DNA from: Ariolimax columbianus
Taxonomy: Eukaryota > Mollusca > Gastropoda > Stylommatophora > Arionidae
Length of the DNA: 64,000 bases
Direction: 5' to 3'
NCBI GenBank assembly: GCA_036924085.1
Contig: JAVGWX010000011.1
Coordinates: forward strand, 36,329,710 to 36,393,709
Every line of letters starts with the position of its first letter. Positions within the stretch are counted from its first letter, which is position 1. Positions 32,535 to 44,169 of this stretch are shown here, in pieces. Under the pieces are notes generated by a model. The model was not told the DNA's origin, did no database searches, and was given only the letters and a program-made list of their open reading frames with translations. A program made the position numbers and the translations under genes.

Positions 32535-32910
32535 ATGCGGGATCAAGATGCTGAGCAGCGCATGAGCTGCAGTGGTCAGCGACCCATAGCTGACTGCTAG
32601 CGTCAGGGCCAGCGAACCAGAGCTGCCAAGACCATTCTACACCTCCACGCGGTGATCATGGATAACAGACTGCAGCATGGCAGACTGGCTAAGGAGAAGG
32701 GATCGAAGAGGGAATGCTAACTCGGTACTCAAAAAATGCTTTGCTGAAGTCGGATGTGTTGGACCGAAAGGTAAAAATATCGCAGTCAAGCTGTAAACTA
32801 CGACACAACGCATTCCGTTCTCTGAACTACATTCTGCTACTTAAGCCCTTTCAGGGTTTGGTAGCGGGAGATTAAGAACAAACGAAGAAGAAGAAGAAGA
32901 AGAAGATTCC
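32535..32910 (+). mobile_element. Long (GAA)n-tailed repeat, copy 1
   Basis: About 375 bp from gcgggatcaagatgctgagc to a (GAA)n tail at 32885-32906. A very similar copy lies at 44170-44545. The last 165 bp is the short (GAA)n-tailed repeat also seen at 8965, 43555 and 56705. The longer copies show that the short ones are 5'-truncated, as expected for retrotransposition. Confidence 0.8.
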
Positions 32911-33219
32911 CACAATGCAGCGGGTATGAAATTGGAGTTTACCTTCTCATGAACACACAACCGTCCAAGTTAAATGAGATCTGTCTGCACCTACCAACAA
33001 AATGGTTGTAAGACGCTGCTGACTCACACATCCTCCTCCTCTTTCAAGTTTAAACGTTTTCGCCGGGGGTTTGTACTAGCCACAGGAGAAAGGCGAGGGT
33101 TGAACAACTATCAGAGGTTATGTATAACTCACGCCTTCGGAACATTTGGCCGCTGTGGAATCTTACCCCCACAGTGACTTCCAGCAATGACAATCCATGT
33201 GAAACCACAATCAACAAAG
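32911..33219. other. Unassigned intron sequence
   Basis: No repeat or domain recognised. Confidence 0.4.
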
Positions 33220-33500
33220 ACTGTTCAATCAACTAAGACCTAGCACAATCAACTAAGACTGTACAATCAACTAAGACTACAATCAACTAATACCTATTAC
33301 AAATAACTAAGATCTAGTACAATCAGCTAAGACCTAGTATAATCAACTACGACTGTACAATCAACTAAGGCCTAGTACAGTCAACTATGACCTAGTACAA
33401 TCAACTATGACCTAGTACAGGTAACTATGACCTAGTACAATTAACTATGACCTAGTATAGTCAACTAAGACCTAATACAATCAACTAAGACTTTGTCTTT
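33220..33500. repeat. 20-bp minisatellite, about 14 units
   Basis: Iterations of caatcaactaagacctagta with single-base variants (tatga for taaga). Confidence 0.9.
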
Positions 33501-34136
33501 AACATTGCATCCCCATCGACAGTATTGCATATTTATCCTACATATAATGGCAATCAAGCAGCCATATACTCCTCACCGCAAGACACCTTCTACGACGCAC
33601 TCTCAGTGTGTCAGTAGTCCTATTCCAGACACTGTCACGCACAGAGACTATCTGGAAATCCCCCAGGCAGTTTTACTTGCGCAAAGTGGAGGTGATGGAG
33701 TATCGGCTGAAGCCACACAAATATTGGCGTCAACCCAGCGAAAGCTTCCAGCCAAAGTAAGAACGACAAAGGCAGGCAGACAAGGAGCAGGCAAATAGAC
33801 AGAAATAGAGAGATGAGATTTTCAAATCAGACATATCGGAAAACAAAATGAGATTAGCGAGATGTAAAAGTGTGCATAGAAAGAGTTGATTTAGCGGAAC
33901 CTGACAGAGAGAATTGACAAGGTGAGATGGCAATTGTTCGTGTGTGCTTCTCAACAATCCTGCACGGATCTATCTATTTTAATTTGTTTTCCCGGCTCAG
34001 AAATTGTTATTTTTGGGGGGATAGGAATCCTTGATTAAAAAAAAACTAGTTATTTACTTGTGTTTTTTTTTTAAATTTCAAGAGCTGCTGCACAATTGTT
34101 CGTCTAACTAAGCGTGATTTGGAAAAACCAGAAACA
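33501..34136. other. Unassigned intron sequence
   Basis: A 101-codon plus frame at 33493-33798 has no recognised domain. Poly-A and poly-T runs occur near 34035 and 34065. Confidence 0.4.
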
Positions 34137-36245
34137 CTAGGTAATGTGACCTAGATTAATAGCATTTAGACATATATTACTGATCATGTGACCTAGATTA
34201 ATAGCATTTAGACCTATATTATTGATCATGTGACCTAGATTAATAGCATTTAGACCAATATTATTGATCATGTGACCTAGATTAATAGCATTTAGACCTA
34301 TATTATTGATCATGTGACCTAGATTAATAGCATTTAGACCTATATTATTGATCATGTGACCTAGATTAATAGCATTTAGACCTATATTATTGATCATGTG
34401 ACCTATATCAATAGCATTTAGACCTATATTATTGATCATGTGAAATATATTAATAGCATTTAGACCTATATTATTGATCATGTGACCTATATTAATAGCA
34501 TTTAGACCTTTATTATTGATCATGTGACCTAGATTCATAGCATTTAGACCTATATTATTGATCATGTGACCTATATTAATAGCATTTAGACCTATATTAT
34601 TGATCATGTGACCTAGATCAATAGCATTTAGACCTATATTATTGATCATGTGAAATATATTACTAGCATTTAGACCTATATTATTGATCATGTGACCTAT
34701 ATTAATAGCTTTTAAACCTATATTATTGATCATGTGACCTATATTAATAGCATTTAGACCTATATTATTGATTATGTGACCTTTATTAATAGCATTTAGA
34801 CCTATAATATTGATCATGTGACCTAGATTAATAGCATTTAGACTTATATTATTGATTATGTGACCTTTATTAATAGCATCGAGACCTATATGTTTGATCA
34901 TGTGACCTATATTAATAGCATTTAGACCTATATTATTGATTATGTGACCTTTATTAATATCATTTATACCTATATTATTGAGCATGTGACCTAGATTAAA
35001 ATCATTTTTACATAGATTATTGATCATGTAACCTAGATTAATAGAGATCTAGATAATTAATCATGTGACCTAGTTTAATAGCATTGACACTTAGATTATT
35101 GATTATGTGACTTAGATTAATAGCTTTGAGACCTATAATGTTGATCACGTGACCTAGATTAATAGAGATCTAGATAATTAATCATGTGACCTAGATTAAT
35201 ATCATTTAGACCTAGATAATTGATCATATGACATATTAATAGCATTGACACTTAGATTATTGATTATGTGACTTAGATTAATAGCATTGAGACCTATATT
35301 GTTGATCACGTGACCTAGATTAATACCATTAACCCTCACATTATTGATCATGTGACTTAGATTAATAGCATTGTGACCTAGACAATTGATAATGTTACCT
35401 AGATTAATAGCCTTTAAACCTAGATTACTGGTCATTAGGCCTACATTAATAGCATTTATACCTAGATTAGTGATCATGTGTCATAGATTAATAGCCTTTA
35501 GACCTAGATTAGTGTATCTTATGACCTAGATTAATAACCTTTAGAACTAGATTAGTGGTCGTTTGACCTAGATTAATAGCTTTAGAACTAGATTAGTGGT
35601 CATTTGACCTAGATTAATAGCCTTTAGAACTAGATTGGTGATCATTTGACCTAGATTAATAGCCTTTAGAACTAGATTAGTGATCATTTGACCTAGATTA
35701 AAAGCCTTTAGAACTAGATTAGTGATCATTTGACATAGAATAATAGCCTTTAGAACTAGATTAGTGATCATTTGACCTAGACTAACAGCCTTTAGAACTA
35801 GATTAGTGATCATTTGACCTAGATTAATAGCCTTTAGAACTAGATTAGTGATCATTTGACCTAGATTAGTAGCCTATAGAACTAGATTAATGATCATTTG
35901 ACCTAGATTAATAGCCTTTAGAACTAGATTAGTGATCATTTGACCTAGATTAATAGCCTTTAGAACTAGACTAGTGATCATTTGACCTAGATTAATAGCC
36001 TTTAGAACTAGATTAGTTATCATTTGACCTAGATTAATAGCCTTTAGAACTAGATTAGTGATCATTTGACCTAGATTAATAGCCTTTAGAACTAGATTAG
36101 TGATCATTTGACCTAGATTAATAGCCTTTAGAACTAGATTAGTGATCATTTGACCTAGATTAATAGCCTTTAGAACTAGATTAGTAATCATTTGACCTAG
36201 ATTAGTAGCCTATATATATCTAGATTTGTGCTCAAATGACCTAGA
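34137..36245. repeat. 42-bp minisatellite, about 50 units in two subfamilies
   Basis: Subfamily 1 (34137 to about 35510) has gatcatgtgacctagattaa and tagcatttagacctatatta; subfamily 2 (about 35530-36200) has gatcatttgacctagattaa and tagcctttagaactagatta. The boundary zone has mixed and shortened units. Since 42 is a multiple of 3, the minus strand stays open for up to 296 codons (MINNIGLNAINLGH or MITNLVLKAINLGQ repeats). This is the largest array in the window and lies in intron 1. Confidence 0.95.
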
Positions 36246-36559
36246 TGATTAAAACCATGACATGTTTATAGAAAACAATTGTCCTTTTTTCTGCCATTTT
36301 TGTCTGATTTGGCAGTTTATCTGTAGCTTGACATGTGAATCAGAATACAGCTACCTGAACAATCATCCTTCCCATTTGGTCCCATTTTACCTTCGGCTGT
36401 TAGCTCCTCGTGTCTGTTTACCTATATCCATAGATGGCAAGGGGATGAGCAACCTTCTTTCGTGTGTCATGTTTACGGCCGCTGATATTCTTAATTCATG
36501 CCTCTGTAGTGCTTCTGTAACTCTGGTAATCAATGTGTCTTTACTATTTTTGTAACACC

Positions 36560-37425
36560 ATCGAACGATGTCTATGAAATGTTTCTATAACACTGTTAAT
36601 GGATGTCTATGAACTGTAACTATAACGGCATCAGTCGATGTCCTGAACTGTAACTATAACGTCATCAGTCGATGTCCTGAACTGTAACTATAACAGCATC
36701 AGTCGATGTCCTGAACTGTAACTATAACGGCATCAGTCGATGTCCTGAACTGTAACTATAACAGCATCAGTCGATGTCCTGAACTGTAACTAATAACGTC
36801 ATCAGTCGATGTCCTGAACTGTAACTATAACGGCATCAGTCGATGTCCTGAGCTGTAACTATAACGGCATCAGTCGATGTCCTGAACTGTAACTATAACG
36901 CCATCAATCAATGTCTTAAACTGGTACTATAACACTGTCAATCAATGTCTTGAACTGGTTCTATAACACTGTTAATCAATGTCTTGAACTGGTTCTATAA
37001 CACTGTCAATCAATGTCTTGAACTGGTTCTATAACACTGTCAATCAATGTCTTGAACTGGTTCTATAACACTGTCAATCAATGTCTTGAACTGGTTCTAT
37101 AACACTGTCAATCAATGTCTTGAACTGGTTCTATAACACTGTCAATCAATGTCTTGAACTGGTTCTATAACACTGTCAATCAATGTCTTGAACTGGTTCT
37201 ATAACACTGTCAATCAATGTCTTGAACTGGTTCTATAACACTGTCAATCAATGTCTTGAACTGGTTCTATAACACTGTCAATCAATGTCTTGAACTGGTT
37301 CTATAACACTGTCAATCAATGTCTTGAACTGGTTCTATAACACTGTCAATCAATGTCTTGAACTGGTTCTATTACACTGTCAATCAATGTCTTGAACTGG
37401 TTCTATAACACTGTCAATCTATTGT
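36560..37425. repeat. 34-bp minisatellite, about 25 units in two blocks
   Basis: The first block (about 36600-36905) uses gaactgtaactataacggca and tcagtcgatgtcct. The second (about 36905-37420) uses aatcaatgtcttgaactggt and tctataacactgtc and is almost perfectly uniform. The units of the two blocks align over the shared gatgtc/caatgtc, gaactg and ctataac elements. Confidence 0.95.
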
Positions 37426-37530
37426 ATTTCTTATTTCTCTTCTTGCTCTCGTGACCTGCTGTCTGGTGTTTCAGGCTCGCTCGGTGGTAATACTTGACGG
37501 TATACTTGTCATTTCATAGCTGTACCTTGA

Positions 37531-37850
37531 AGGAACTGAGACGCTAGTCCGGTCAGGCACAATATAGTGACGAGGACCTCGCGTCAGGGTCAGGCACACT
37601 ATTCTGGCCGTGACCACAATCTTTCTTCCGTGTAGTGTCTCCTGAAAACATTTTGTTTTCAAGGCAGTCTATCTGACGAGATATGTATCGAAGAGATCCC
37701 TGTAGTAGTGAGCGTCACGCAGATGAAGCCAATCATAGTACAACCGCTAGGAGGACCAACTTTGTGGCAATCCACCACTTAACGCCATTTTCAGGGCGCA
37801 CACAATAGTAAACATACACATTATGAACATTAAACAACAAAATATATGTA
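37531..37850 (+). mobile_element. VNTR-SINE family copy 5
   Basis: Starts near gagacgctagtccggtcagg, holds two degraded 37-bp units, then the cgtgaccacaatctttc, cacgcagatgaagcc and caggaggaccaac-type body blocks, and ends cattaaacaacaaaa. No convincing target duplication is visible. Confidence 0.75.
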
Positions 37851-37914
37851 CCCTATTCAAATAAAATGTCTCACACCATGTCTCATCCCCAATCAACTGC
37901 TGCACCATGATCTC

Positions 37915-38135
37915 AGGACAGACAAGCGCTAGTCGTAGGGCCAAAAGAAACGATTCAAAGACTCAGAAAGTTTCTTTGAACAGTTTTTCGATTGATATCG
38001 TCTCCTTGGATCTGTTAGCTCGGATCCGTTCACCCTGGCACCCTGCCATCACACATGGTGCTCTCATCGCTGAAACGAGAATAATTACTGAGGCGTTGAA
38101 AAAGCGAGCTCCACATCCAGTAGAGTATGAATAGC
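37915..38135 (+). pseudogene. RTE-like LINE fragment before the C2H2 tail
   Basis: The plus frame reads KRNDSKTQKVSLNSFSIDIV, IRSPWHPAITHGALIAETRI and ITEALKKR, homologous to the SLKVSLTRFSID - AWRKTAIRGTSIAEE segment at 31700-31850. It is followed by a stop before any finger. Confidence 0.7.
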
Positions 38136-38450
38136 TTGTATCGAACTACACTGTAATTTCCCATTATATCTGAATATACACGTCAGACGCTGTCGTCATC
38201 TTCGCTTGCGGCTTGCTACTATTATCTGAATTTTTATTTAAAAAACTCTTCATCATTGGTATTTATTTCGCCATTAGAATGTTTGAATGTTTAAGTAATG
38301 CTGACAACTGGTATGCCAATGTATTTTATTTTTACCTTATGTCTGAGTTAATTTTGTCAGTGCATATTAATATTCCTCCCATATACATCTTTATCACTCA
38401 AACTACATATTTTTCGTAGATATTGATTGTTCCGGGGTTATACAGCGTTA
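38136..38450. other. Unassigned intron sequence
   Basis: AT-rich. A cttcgcttgcgg motif near 38201 is the complement of a SINE-end motif noted elsewhere. Confidence 0.35.
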
Positions 38451-38870
38451 TCTTCTTCTTCTTCGTCTTCTTCTTTTTCTTCTTTTTCTTCTTCTTTGAT
38501 CAACTGATGTTATGATTCTAGCCCCGGGAGGTTCACGTTTCAGTTCTTTTTCGGTCCCCTACAGCTTTTCGAGCATGATCGCTTCCGTATGTATAGGTAG
38601 GGCAGTCCTGCAGAATATGTTCTGGCGTTTGCTTGTGCGCTAAACAATCGCACATTGTGGTGTCTCTGAGACCCATTCTGTGGAGGTGGGCCTTGAGTCT
38701 ACAATGTTCCGTTCTGAGTCTGAATATCTTTGTCTGTCCATATCTTCCAAGTCTGTCTATGCTGTCATTCTTTAGTTTTCTAGCTTGTATTCTGTGTGCT
38801 GTTCTTTCCATTCCGTCTCCATTTATCGTTTGAGGAGTGTCTTTTCTATTTTTTTCTAGCTCTTTTGAGG
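38451..38870 (-). pseudogene. Jockey-like LINE C-terminal region with (GAA)n tail
   Basis: The minus strand encodes MERTAHRIQARKLKNDSIDR, YGQTKIFRLRTEHCRLKAHL, DTTMCDCLAHKQTPEHILQD and CPTYTYGSDHARKAV. These are the LRT.H..L..H and C.C....QT.EH.L..C blocks of the RNase H-associated C-terminus. The (TTC)n run at 38453-38497 on the plus strand is its tail. A diverged relative is at 40895-41660. Confidence 0.8.
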
Positions 38871-38984
38871 TTAGTCTTTATTTCCTCTATATACCTATTT
38901 ATCACTCAAACTACATATTCTAAGTATATATTCATCTTTCCTGGATTATACAGCATGGTCAATTTAACTACAATTATGTAAATA

Positions 38985-39345
38985 TAATTGATATTAGTTT
39001 TGTCTCAGTCGGGCCCCTATATCAATTAAACTAACTATCTATAATTGATATTAGTTTTGTCTCATCGGGCCCCTATATCAATTAAATTAGCTATCTATAA
39101 TTGATATTAGTTTTGCCTCAGTCGGGCCCCTATATCAATTAAACTAACTATCTATAATTGATATTAGTTTTGTCTCAGTCGGGCCCCTTTATCAATTAAA
39201 CTAACTATCTATAATTGATATTAGTTTTGTCTCAGAAGGGCCCCTATATCAATTAAATTAGCTATCTATAATTGATATTAGTTTTGTCTCAGTCGGGCCC
39301 CTATATCAATTAAATTAAAAATCTATAATTGATATCAGTTGAGCT
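38985..39345. repeat. 57-bp hairpin-prone minisatellite, about 6 units
   Basis: The unit includes ataattgatattagttttgt, cagtcgggcccctatatcaa and ttaaactaactatct. Each unit contains aattgatat and its complement atatcaatt about 25 bp apart with a GGGCCC palindrome between them, so each can form its own stem-loop. Confidence 0.9.
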
Positions 39346-39519
39346 TTTCTCTTCGCCTTGCACCTTTTCATTTTAACTACAGTTATACAAAAATGAGATG
39401 TGTTCATTCCTGAGTTACGCATGTTTACAAAATTAACTACAACTGAGTATCATTATGAAAGAAGATTACTTTTTCTAAACGTTTCACTTCACCCCTTCTC
39501 ACCTTCTCATCTCCATTAC

Positions 39520-39815
39520 GTTCCATCTCTTCCCACCAATCCACTCATCATCCTCTACCGATCTACCCATCACTTCCCACCAATCCGCTCATCTCTTCCC
39601 ACCAATCCGCTCATCTCTTCCCACCAATCCACTCATCATCCTCCACCGATCTACCCATCACTTCCCACCAATCCGCTCATCTCTTCCCACCAATCCGCTC
39701 ATCTCTTCCCACCAATCCACTCATCATCCTCCACCGATCTACCCATCACTTCCCACCAATCCGCTCATCTTTTCCCACCAATCCGCTCATCACTCCCCAC
39801 CAACTTGTCCACATT
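39520..39815. repeat. 22-bp minisatellite with 88-bp higher-order units
   Basis: Monomers of the form ccaatccgctcatctcttcc. Every fourth monomer is a variant with cactcatcatcctccaccga, giving an 88-bp period (variants at 39541, 39629 and 39717). Confidence 0.85.
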
Positions 39816-40215
39816 CTCTCAACAACCCGACTATCTCTTTCCTCCGCCGGTCCATCTTTTCCTCCCGTCTTCCTCCCATCCATAACCAGCACACCCCTTC
39901 AAACTCTCCAGTTATCCTGCCAATTTTCTCCCTTCCTCAACCCGAACATCCCCCCCCCCCCACCCCTTCCGCCCAACGTTCCCATCTCCCTGTTCATCTC
40001 TTCAAACTCGCCTGCAAACTGCCATGTATATTTTAAACTGATCCATCATAAATTATTATTTATTGAAGTTATTCAAGTGGATTATGTATCTCTAATTTGT
40101 TAAACCATAATTATAAATCAATATACTTATTAAATGTTTGTTTATTATAAATAAATACATAAACTGGATATGTTTTCGTAAACAAGTCGTAAAAACTGTC
40201 ACCATTTCGTTTTGA
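39816..40215. other. Pyrimidine-rich then AT-rich intron sequence
   Basis: C- and T-rich to about 40000 with a poly-C run at 39950, then AT-rich. No gene seen. Confidence 0.4.
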
Positions 40216-40218
40216 CTA

Positions 40219-40450
<232 letters not shown>

Positions 40451-40459
40451 ACTGCCGAT

Positions 40460-40700
40460 GTATCACGATGCAGGATGAACTTAAAGCGATTTGGATGTTG
40501 GGATGATGAGACATGCGACTGTGAAGCAACTCAAGAGTCCGACCACATGAAGATCGGCATAAACCGTCTGGAAACATGCAATATGGATGACAGGTTGAAG
40601 ATTAGAAACATGACGTCTGACGTGCTGTTTAGGAAAGGGGAAGTAAGTAGATACTGCTGCCGATGACATCATGATTCGATCAACCAATCAAATCTCTGCC
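40460..40700 (+). pseudogene. LINE C-terminal cysteine region, copy 1
   Basis: The plus frame reads LKRFGCWDDETCDCEATQES, DHMKIGINRLETCNMDD and RLKIRNMTSDVLFRKGEVSR. The C.C....Q...H......C..DD pattern is the tail of Jockey-like LINEs. A related copy lies at 52815-53075. 5'-truncated, no RNase H core. Confidence 0.65.
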
Positions 40701-40894
40701 ACAGACACACACACAGACATACTAACGGTCAATACAATGATTAAATTGATGGACGTTTATCAATCCTCAGTCATGTAGATTTCCGTGTTTAACATGATTG
40801 ATGTATATGTGTGTTCGTCTGTCCTCAGTCACGAAGGTTTGACAATTTAAAACTACAAATATATAAATGTTCCTCGATCATGCAAGTAAAACCT

Positions 40895-41660
40895 TTCTTC
40901 GTCGTCGTCTTTTTCTCCTTCGATCAACTGATGCTACGCTTCTAGTCCAGCTTCTGGTTCACGAAGATGACTGTGCGTTTCAGGTCTTCGCCGGTCTCCC
41001 ACAGCTTTTCTTGCAAGACCCCCCCCCCTTTTCTCCCCCTCCTCCCCCCCCCCCTTATCCACAAAACATGCCTCTCTTTGGTCTGTATAAATAGGGCAGT
41101 CCTGCAGGATATGTTCTGTTGAAGAGATCGCTACTGGGCATTCTTACCACACACTCTTGTTTCATTTTACTCTGTCCAACAATCATACTCTTGCACAAAT
41201 TTCACACGTGCCTTCAGGGTGAGGCCCTTCCATTTCACTTTGGTTGGGCTGGCTACTGAGAGTGCACAAACCTAGCATAGGTACATACAGACGCACACAT
41301 GCACCAAAGCACTGGTTTATGCGTCTTAATATCGTCAAATTGACTACGGTCTGGGGTGGAATAGGAGCGCCTCCGCCAGTAGAAACTAGTGAAGCAAATA
41401 CATTAAAAAATTGTGTAAATGGTAAAATGTTCTGTTGTTTGCAAGGATACTCAGGAATCGCACATGGCGGTGTCTCTAAGACTCATTCTGTGGAAGTGGC
41501 CCTTGAGTCTGCAATGTTCCGTTCTGAGTCTGAAGATCTATGTCTGCCCATCTCAAGCAAATTGGTCTATACTGTCATGTTCTGGCGTGTACTCTTTGTG
41601 CTGGTCTCTCCATTCTGTCTCCATGGATCGTTAGATGAGTGCCTTTGTTCCATTTAAAGT
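40895..41660 (-). pseudogene. Jockey-like LINE C-terminal region, diverged and interrupted
   Basis: Two parts match the element at 38451-38870 in the same orientation: the tail side 40895-41150 (gatcaactgatgctacgctt, gggcagtcctgcaggatatg) and the coding side 41420-41640 (cgcacatggcggtgtctcta, gcaatgttccgttctgagtc). They are separated by about 270 bp of unrelated sequence, and poly-C runs at 41020-41055 interrupt the first. An insertion or rearrangement is inferred. Confidence 0.65.
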
Positions 41661-42559
41661 TCTATGGATGGCGAGTCTCCTTGCCGCCAATTCTGGCTTT
41701 TGCGAACTCATCTGTCTTCTAGTCTCCAAGGAATCCACAGTGGGCCGGAATCAACTATAGAACTAGATGTGTATTTGGGTTTTTTAAATTTTTTTTACAG
41801 CTATGACAGTTCCAGCTGGAGCATGGGTGTTTAGGGCAGGAGAGATTGGGCTGGCGACTCCAAGAAACACAGGTTGTCTGAATGTGTTGCAGGTCACGCT
41901 AGGTTCAATCAGCGGTTCGACACTAGGTCGTCAAAGAAACGAAGGGTTAGGTGCACGTTGTCTGGTATAGGGATGGGTGTCAGAACTCATCCCTCTGGCG
42001 TCAGTCTTGAAGAGGATTGGGGTTAATGACATCGAATACTTACGCTACAGGCAACCACATTTAAAGTGACAGTGACTTGTGCATAGACAACCAATAAAAT
42101 TGTAGATGAGGGAAGTTCCAAATTGAAGTGATTGCTAAATCAACCGACCCAAAGAAGACTATTGGACAGCCTTGGTTGTTGTTTGAGTCTATAAAAAGAC
42201 ACTATAGAGATATATGCCATAGACTGGAAGGAAGACTGGGGGAGGGACGAAGTGAGAGAGTTTGCAGGGTGGTTGTTCCATTATAGATCTCGAGTTTGGC
42301 CAGTCGCGCTCAATAGGTGCTTATGATGGACACCCTGTGAACAGTAACAGATCTGAATGTGTGTTGCATATGCAAGACACATTGTGAATGATGTGTGTTC
42401 TGATTATACGTTCTGATTACGTTCTTTGAACGTGAAGATAGACCTGAGTATGTGAAGTGACCTGATTACATGTGAATGCATAGACCGTCTAAGTACATAA
42501 TCTGATCGTGAGGACGAGCAACCCGGTGTTAGATTTTATTTCGTATGTGAATCTAATTT
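41661..42559. other. Unassigned intron sequence
   Basis: No domain or repeat partner recognised. Imperfect tgtgaa- and gattac-type motifs repeat weakly at 42330-42480. Confidence 0.35.
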
Positions 42560-42680
42560 TTTGGGGAAGGGGGGGGGGGGGGTGTAAGACAGCAACCCAG
42601 TGTTTCATTGTATTTCCTATGTGAATTTTTTTTAAAATATTGTTGGGGGGGCGGGGCGGGGGGGGGGGGGGGGGGACACA
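42560..42680. repeat. Two poly-G runs in a duplicated segment
   Basis: Poly-G at 42570-42582 and 42645-42675. The flanking text (caacccagtgttt..attgtatttcctatgtgaat) is repeated at 42525, 42594 and 42683, so it is a roughly 75-bp repeat with G-run expansion. Confidence 0.75.
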
Positions 42681-42837
42681 TCAACCCAGTATTATATTCT
42701 ATTTCTTGTGAGTCGTATCTTGTATTGCAGCTTGAGATTACCTGAAGTACGATCCTGTGGTATGTTAGAATGGTCGTTTTTCTTATACCCTTTAACTACA
42801 AACATTGGTATATGAATGCATTTCTATCTTTCCTCAG

Positions 42838-43027
42838 CCACGCAGGTGTGCCAGTTCAACTATAGTTATATCAATGGCGCGACAGGCAACTTCAGCAGCC
42901 CTGGTTTCCCAGAGTACTACCCCTCCCTGCTCAGGTGTCACTACTACTTCGATGCGGCCAGGAACGGTGGGGTTGAGATCAAGTTTGACACTTTTGAATT
43001 GGAAGATAAGAAAGAAGGAGATGATGC
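42838..43027 (+). CDS. CUB gene exon 2: N-terminal half of CUB domain
   Basis: The acceptor is tttctatctttcctcag (42821-42837) and the donor is C|gtaagt at 43028. In the protein the exon covers residues 23-86: VCQFNYSYINGATGNFSSPG, then FPEYYPSLLRCHYYFD and VEIKFDTFELED. C27 and C56 are the first CUB disulfide pair; G.FSSPGFPEYYP is the domain's signature loop. E78 in FELE is the first calcium ligand of the calcium-binding CUB subset. N30-Y-S and N40-F-S are possible N-glycosylation sites. Entry phase 1, exit phase 2. A CUB domain mediates extracellular protein or carbohydrate binding; the ligand here is unknown. Confidence 0.85.
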
Positions 43028-43150
43028 GTAAGTGTGGTCTGTCTTTTGTGGAAGTTATTTTTAGAAATCTCAGATTAGTGTAAAGGTAAAGTAGTCGATT
43101 TTCGCGGCAAAGGTACCGGGTTGAACTCTCACGACCGTTTCGTTCTAGAC
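43028..43150. other. Start of intron 2
   Basis: Intronic. A tRNA-like box B resemblance (gggttgaactctc at 43119) is too weak to call. Confidence 0.35.
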
Positions 43151-43154
43151 AAAG

Positions 43155-43480
43155 AAAAAAAGAGCAAAAGAAGAAGAAGAAGTAATGAAGATATAATCCG
43201 TTTAGCTGTGAGCTGGCAGCTCTTGACAGCCCAATGCCTCCTAGACAAAAGCACACGGCCTCCTCAATTGTTGTAGTGATGTGTAGAGCGTGTTGAGATT
43301 GGTGGGGTGTGGTGGTAGCAGCAGGTTCCGCAGACCGACCAGCCTTGGACACAAAGTCAGGAGGTGCTCGACTGACTCCTCGTGGTCATGGCAGAATCTG
43401 CAGTTTGGTTCAGGTAGTTGGTCAAATCTATTCAGATGTTTTTTGAGAGGGACATGGCCTAGTCTCAGCTTGAAGAAGAA
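43155..43480 (-). pseudogene. LINE RNase H-family C-terminus, family 2
   Basis: The minus strand reads LRLGHVPLKKHLNRFDQLPE, PNCRFCHDHEESVEHLLTLC and LNTLYTSLQQLRRPCAFV. It is homologous to 29630-29860 and keeps the C that the other copy lost to a stop. The low-coordinate side ends in gaagaagaagaag at 43169-43182, in keeping with a tail. Confidence 0.8.
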
Positions 43481-43554
43481 GAAGAAATAACAGAAGAAGA
43501 AAGACAAGAAGAAGATGAAGAAGAAGAGGAAAAATAGAAGAAACAACAAGATGA

Positions 43555-43715
43555 AGACGGATGTGTCGGACCGAAAGGTGCAAATATCGCAGCCAAGCTG
43601 TAAGCTAGCGACACAACGGATTCCGTTCTCCAGATTACATCGTGCTACTTGCAAAGTCCTGTTCAGGGCTTGGTAGACGGAGAATTAGAACGAACGCAAA
43701 AGAAAATAAGAAGAA
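43555..43715 (+). mobile_element. (GAA)n-tailed short repeat
   Basis: Contains ggaccgaaaggtgcaaatat, acacaacggattccgttctc and ttcagggcttggtaga followed by a GAA-rich tail. The same family as 32745-32910. Confidence 0.75.
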
Positions 43716-44165
43716 ACAAAAGAAGGAAAAGAAAAAGGATTAGAGGAAGAAAAATTTGAAAAAGAAGAAGGAAATAATACAGAAGGAAAAAAGTAGAAAA
43801 GGGAGGAAAAGAAGAAAAAGATTTGTAAAAAGCAAAAGGAAAAGAATAACCATAACAAGAAGAAGGAAAAGAAGAACGAAAATAAGAGGAAGAAAAAGTA
43901 AGAGAACTAAAACAAGAGAAGAAAAGAAAAAGAAGAAGAAACAGAAGAAGTAGAAGAAGAAAAAGAAGACCAAGGAAAAGAAGTAAAAGATCAAGAAGAA
44001 GAAAAAAAAGGAATAAAAAAAAGGAAAAGAAGAAGAGGAAGAAGAAAAAAAGGACAAGTGAAAGAAGTGGAGCAAGAATGGGATTAAAGACTAAGATCAA
44101 AACAAAAAAAAGGAAGACGAAAGATAAGAAGAAGAAAGAAGGACGAACAAGTTCACGTTTCGAAC
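43716..44165. repeat. Purine-rich (GAA)n-derived tract
   Basis: About 450 bp of A/G-only sequence with dense gaagaa, aaaaga and gaggaa motifs. The minus-strand frames of F, L and S are artefacts. Confidence 0.9.
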
Positions 44166-44169
44166 ACTT

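Noticed and set aside
34137..35027. 296-codon open frame with 14-residue repeats on the minus strand
   Set aside because: The 42-bp unit length is a multiple of 3, so any stop-free unit gives a long frame. No promoter, splice or domain evidence, and it is antisense to the CUB intron.
42560..42680. G-quadruplex regulatory element from poly-G runs
   Set aside because: Homopolymer runs of this type occur repeatedly in the window (2597, 15459, 53605), are known sequencing-error hotspots and sit in intronic repeats; I would not call a function.
43105..43135. tRNA box B resemblance after exon 2
   Set aside because: gggttgaactctc has only partial match, with no box A and no second copy.
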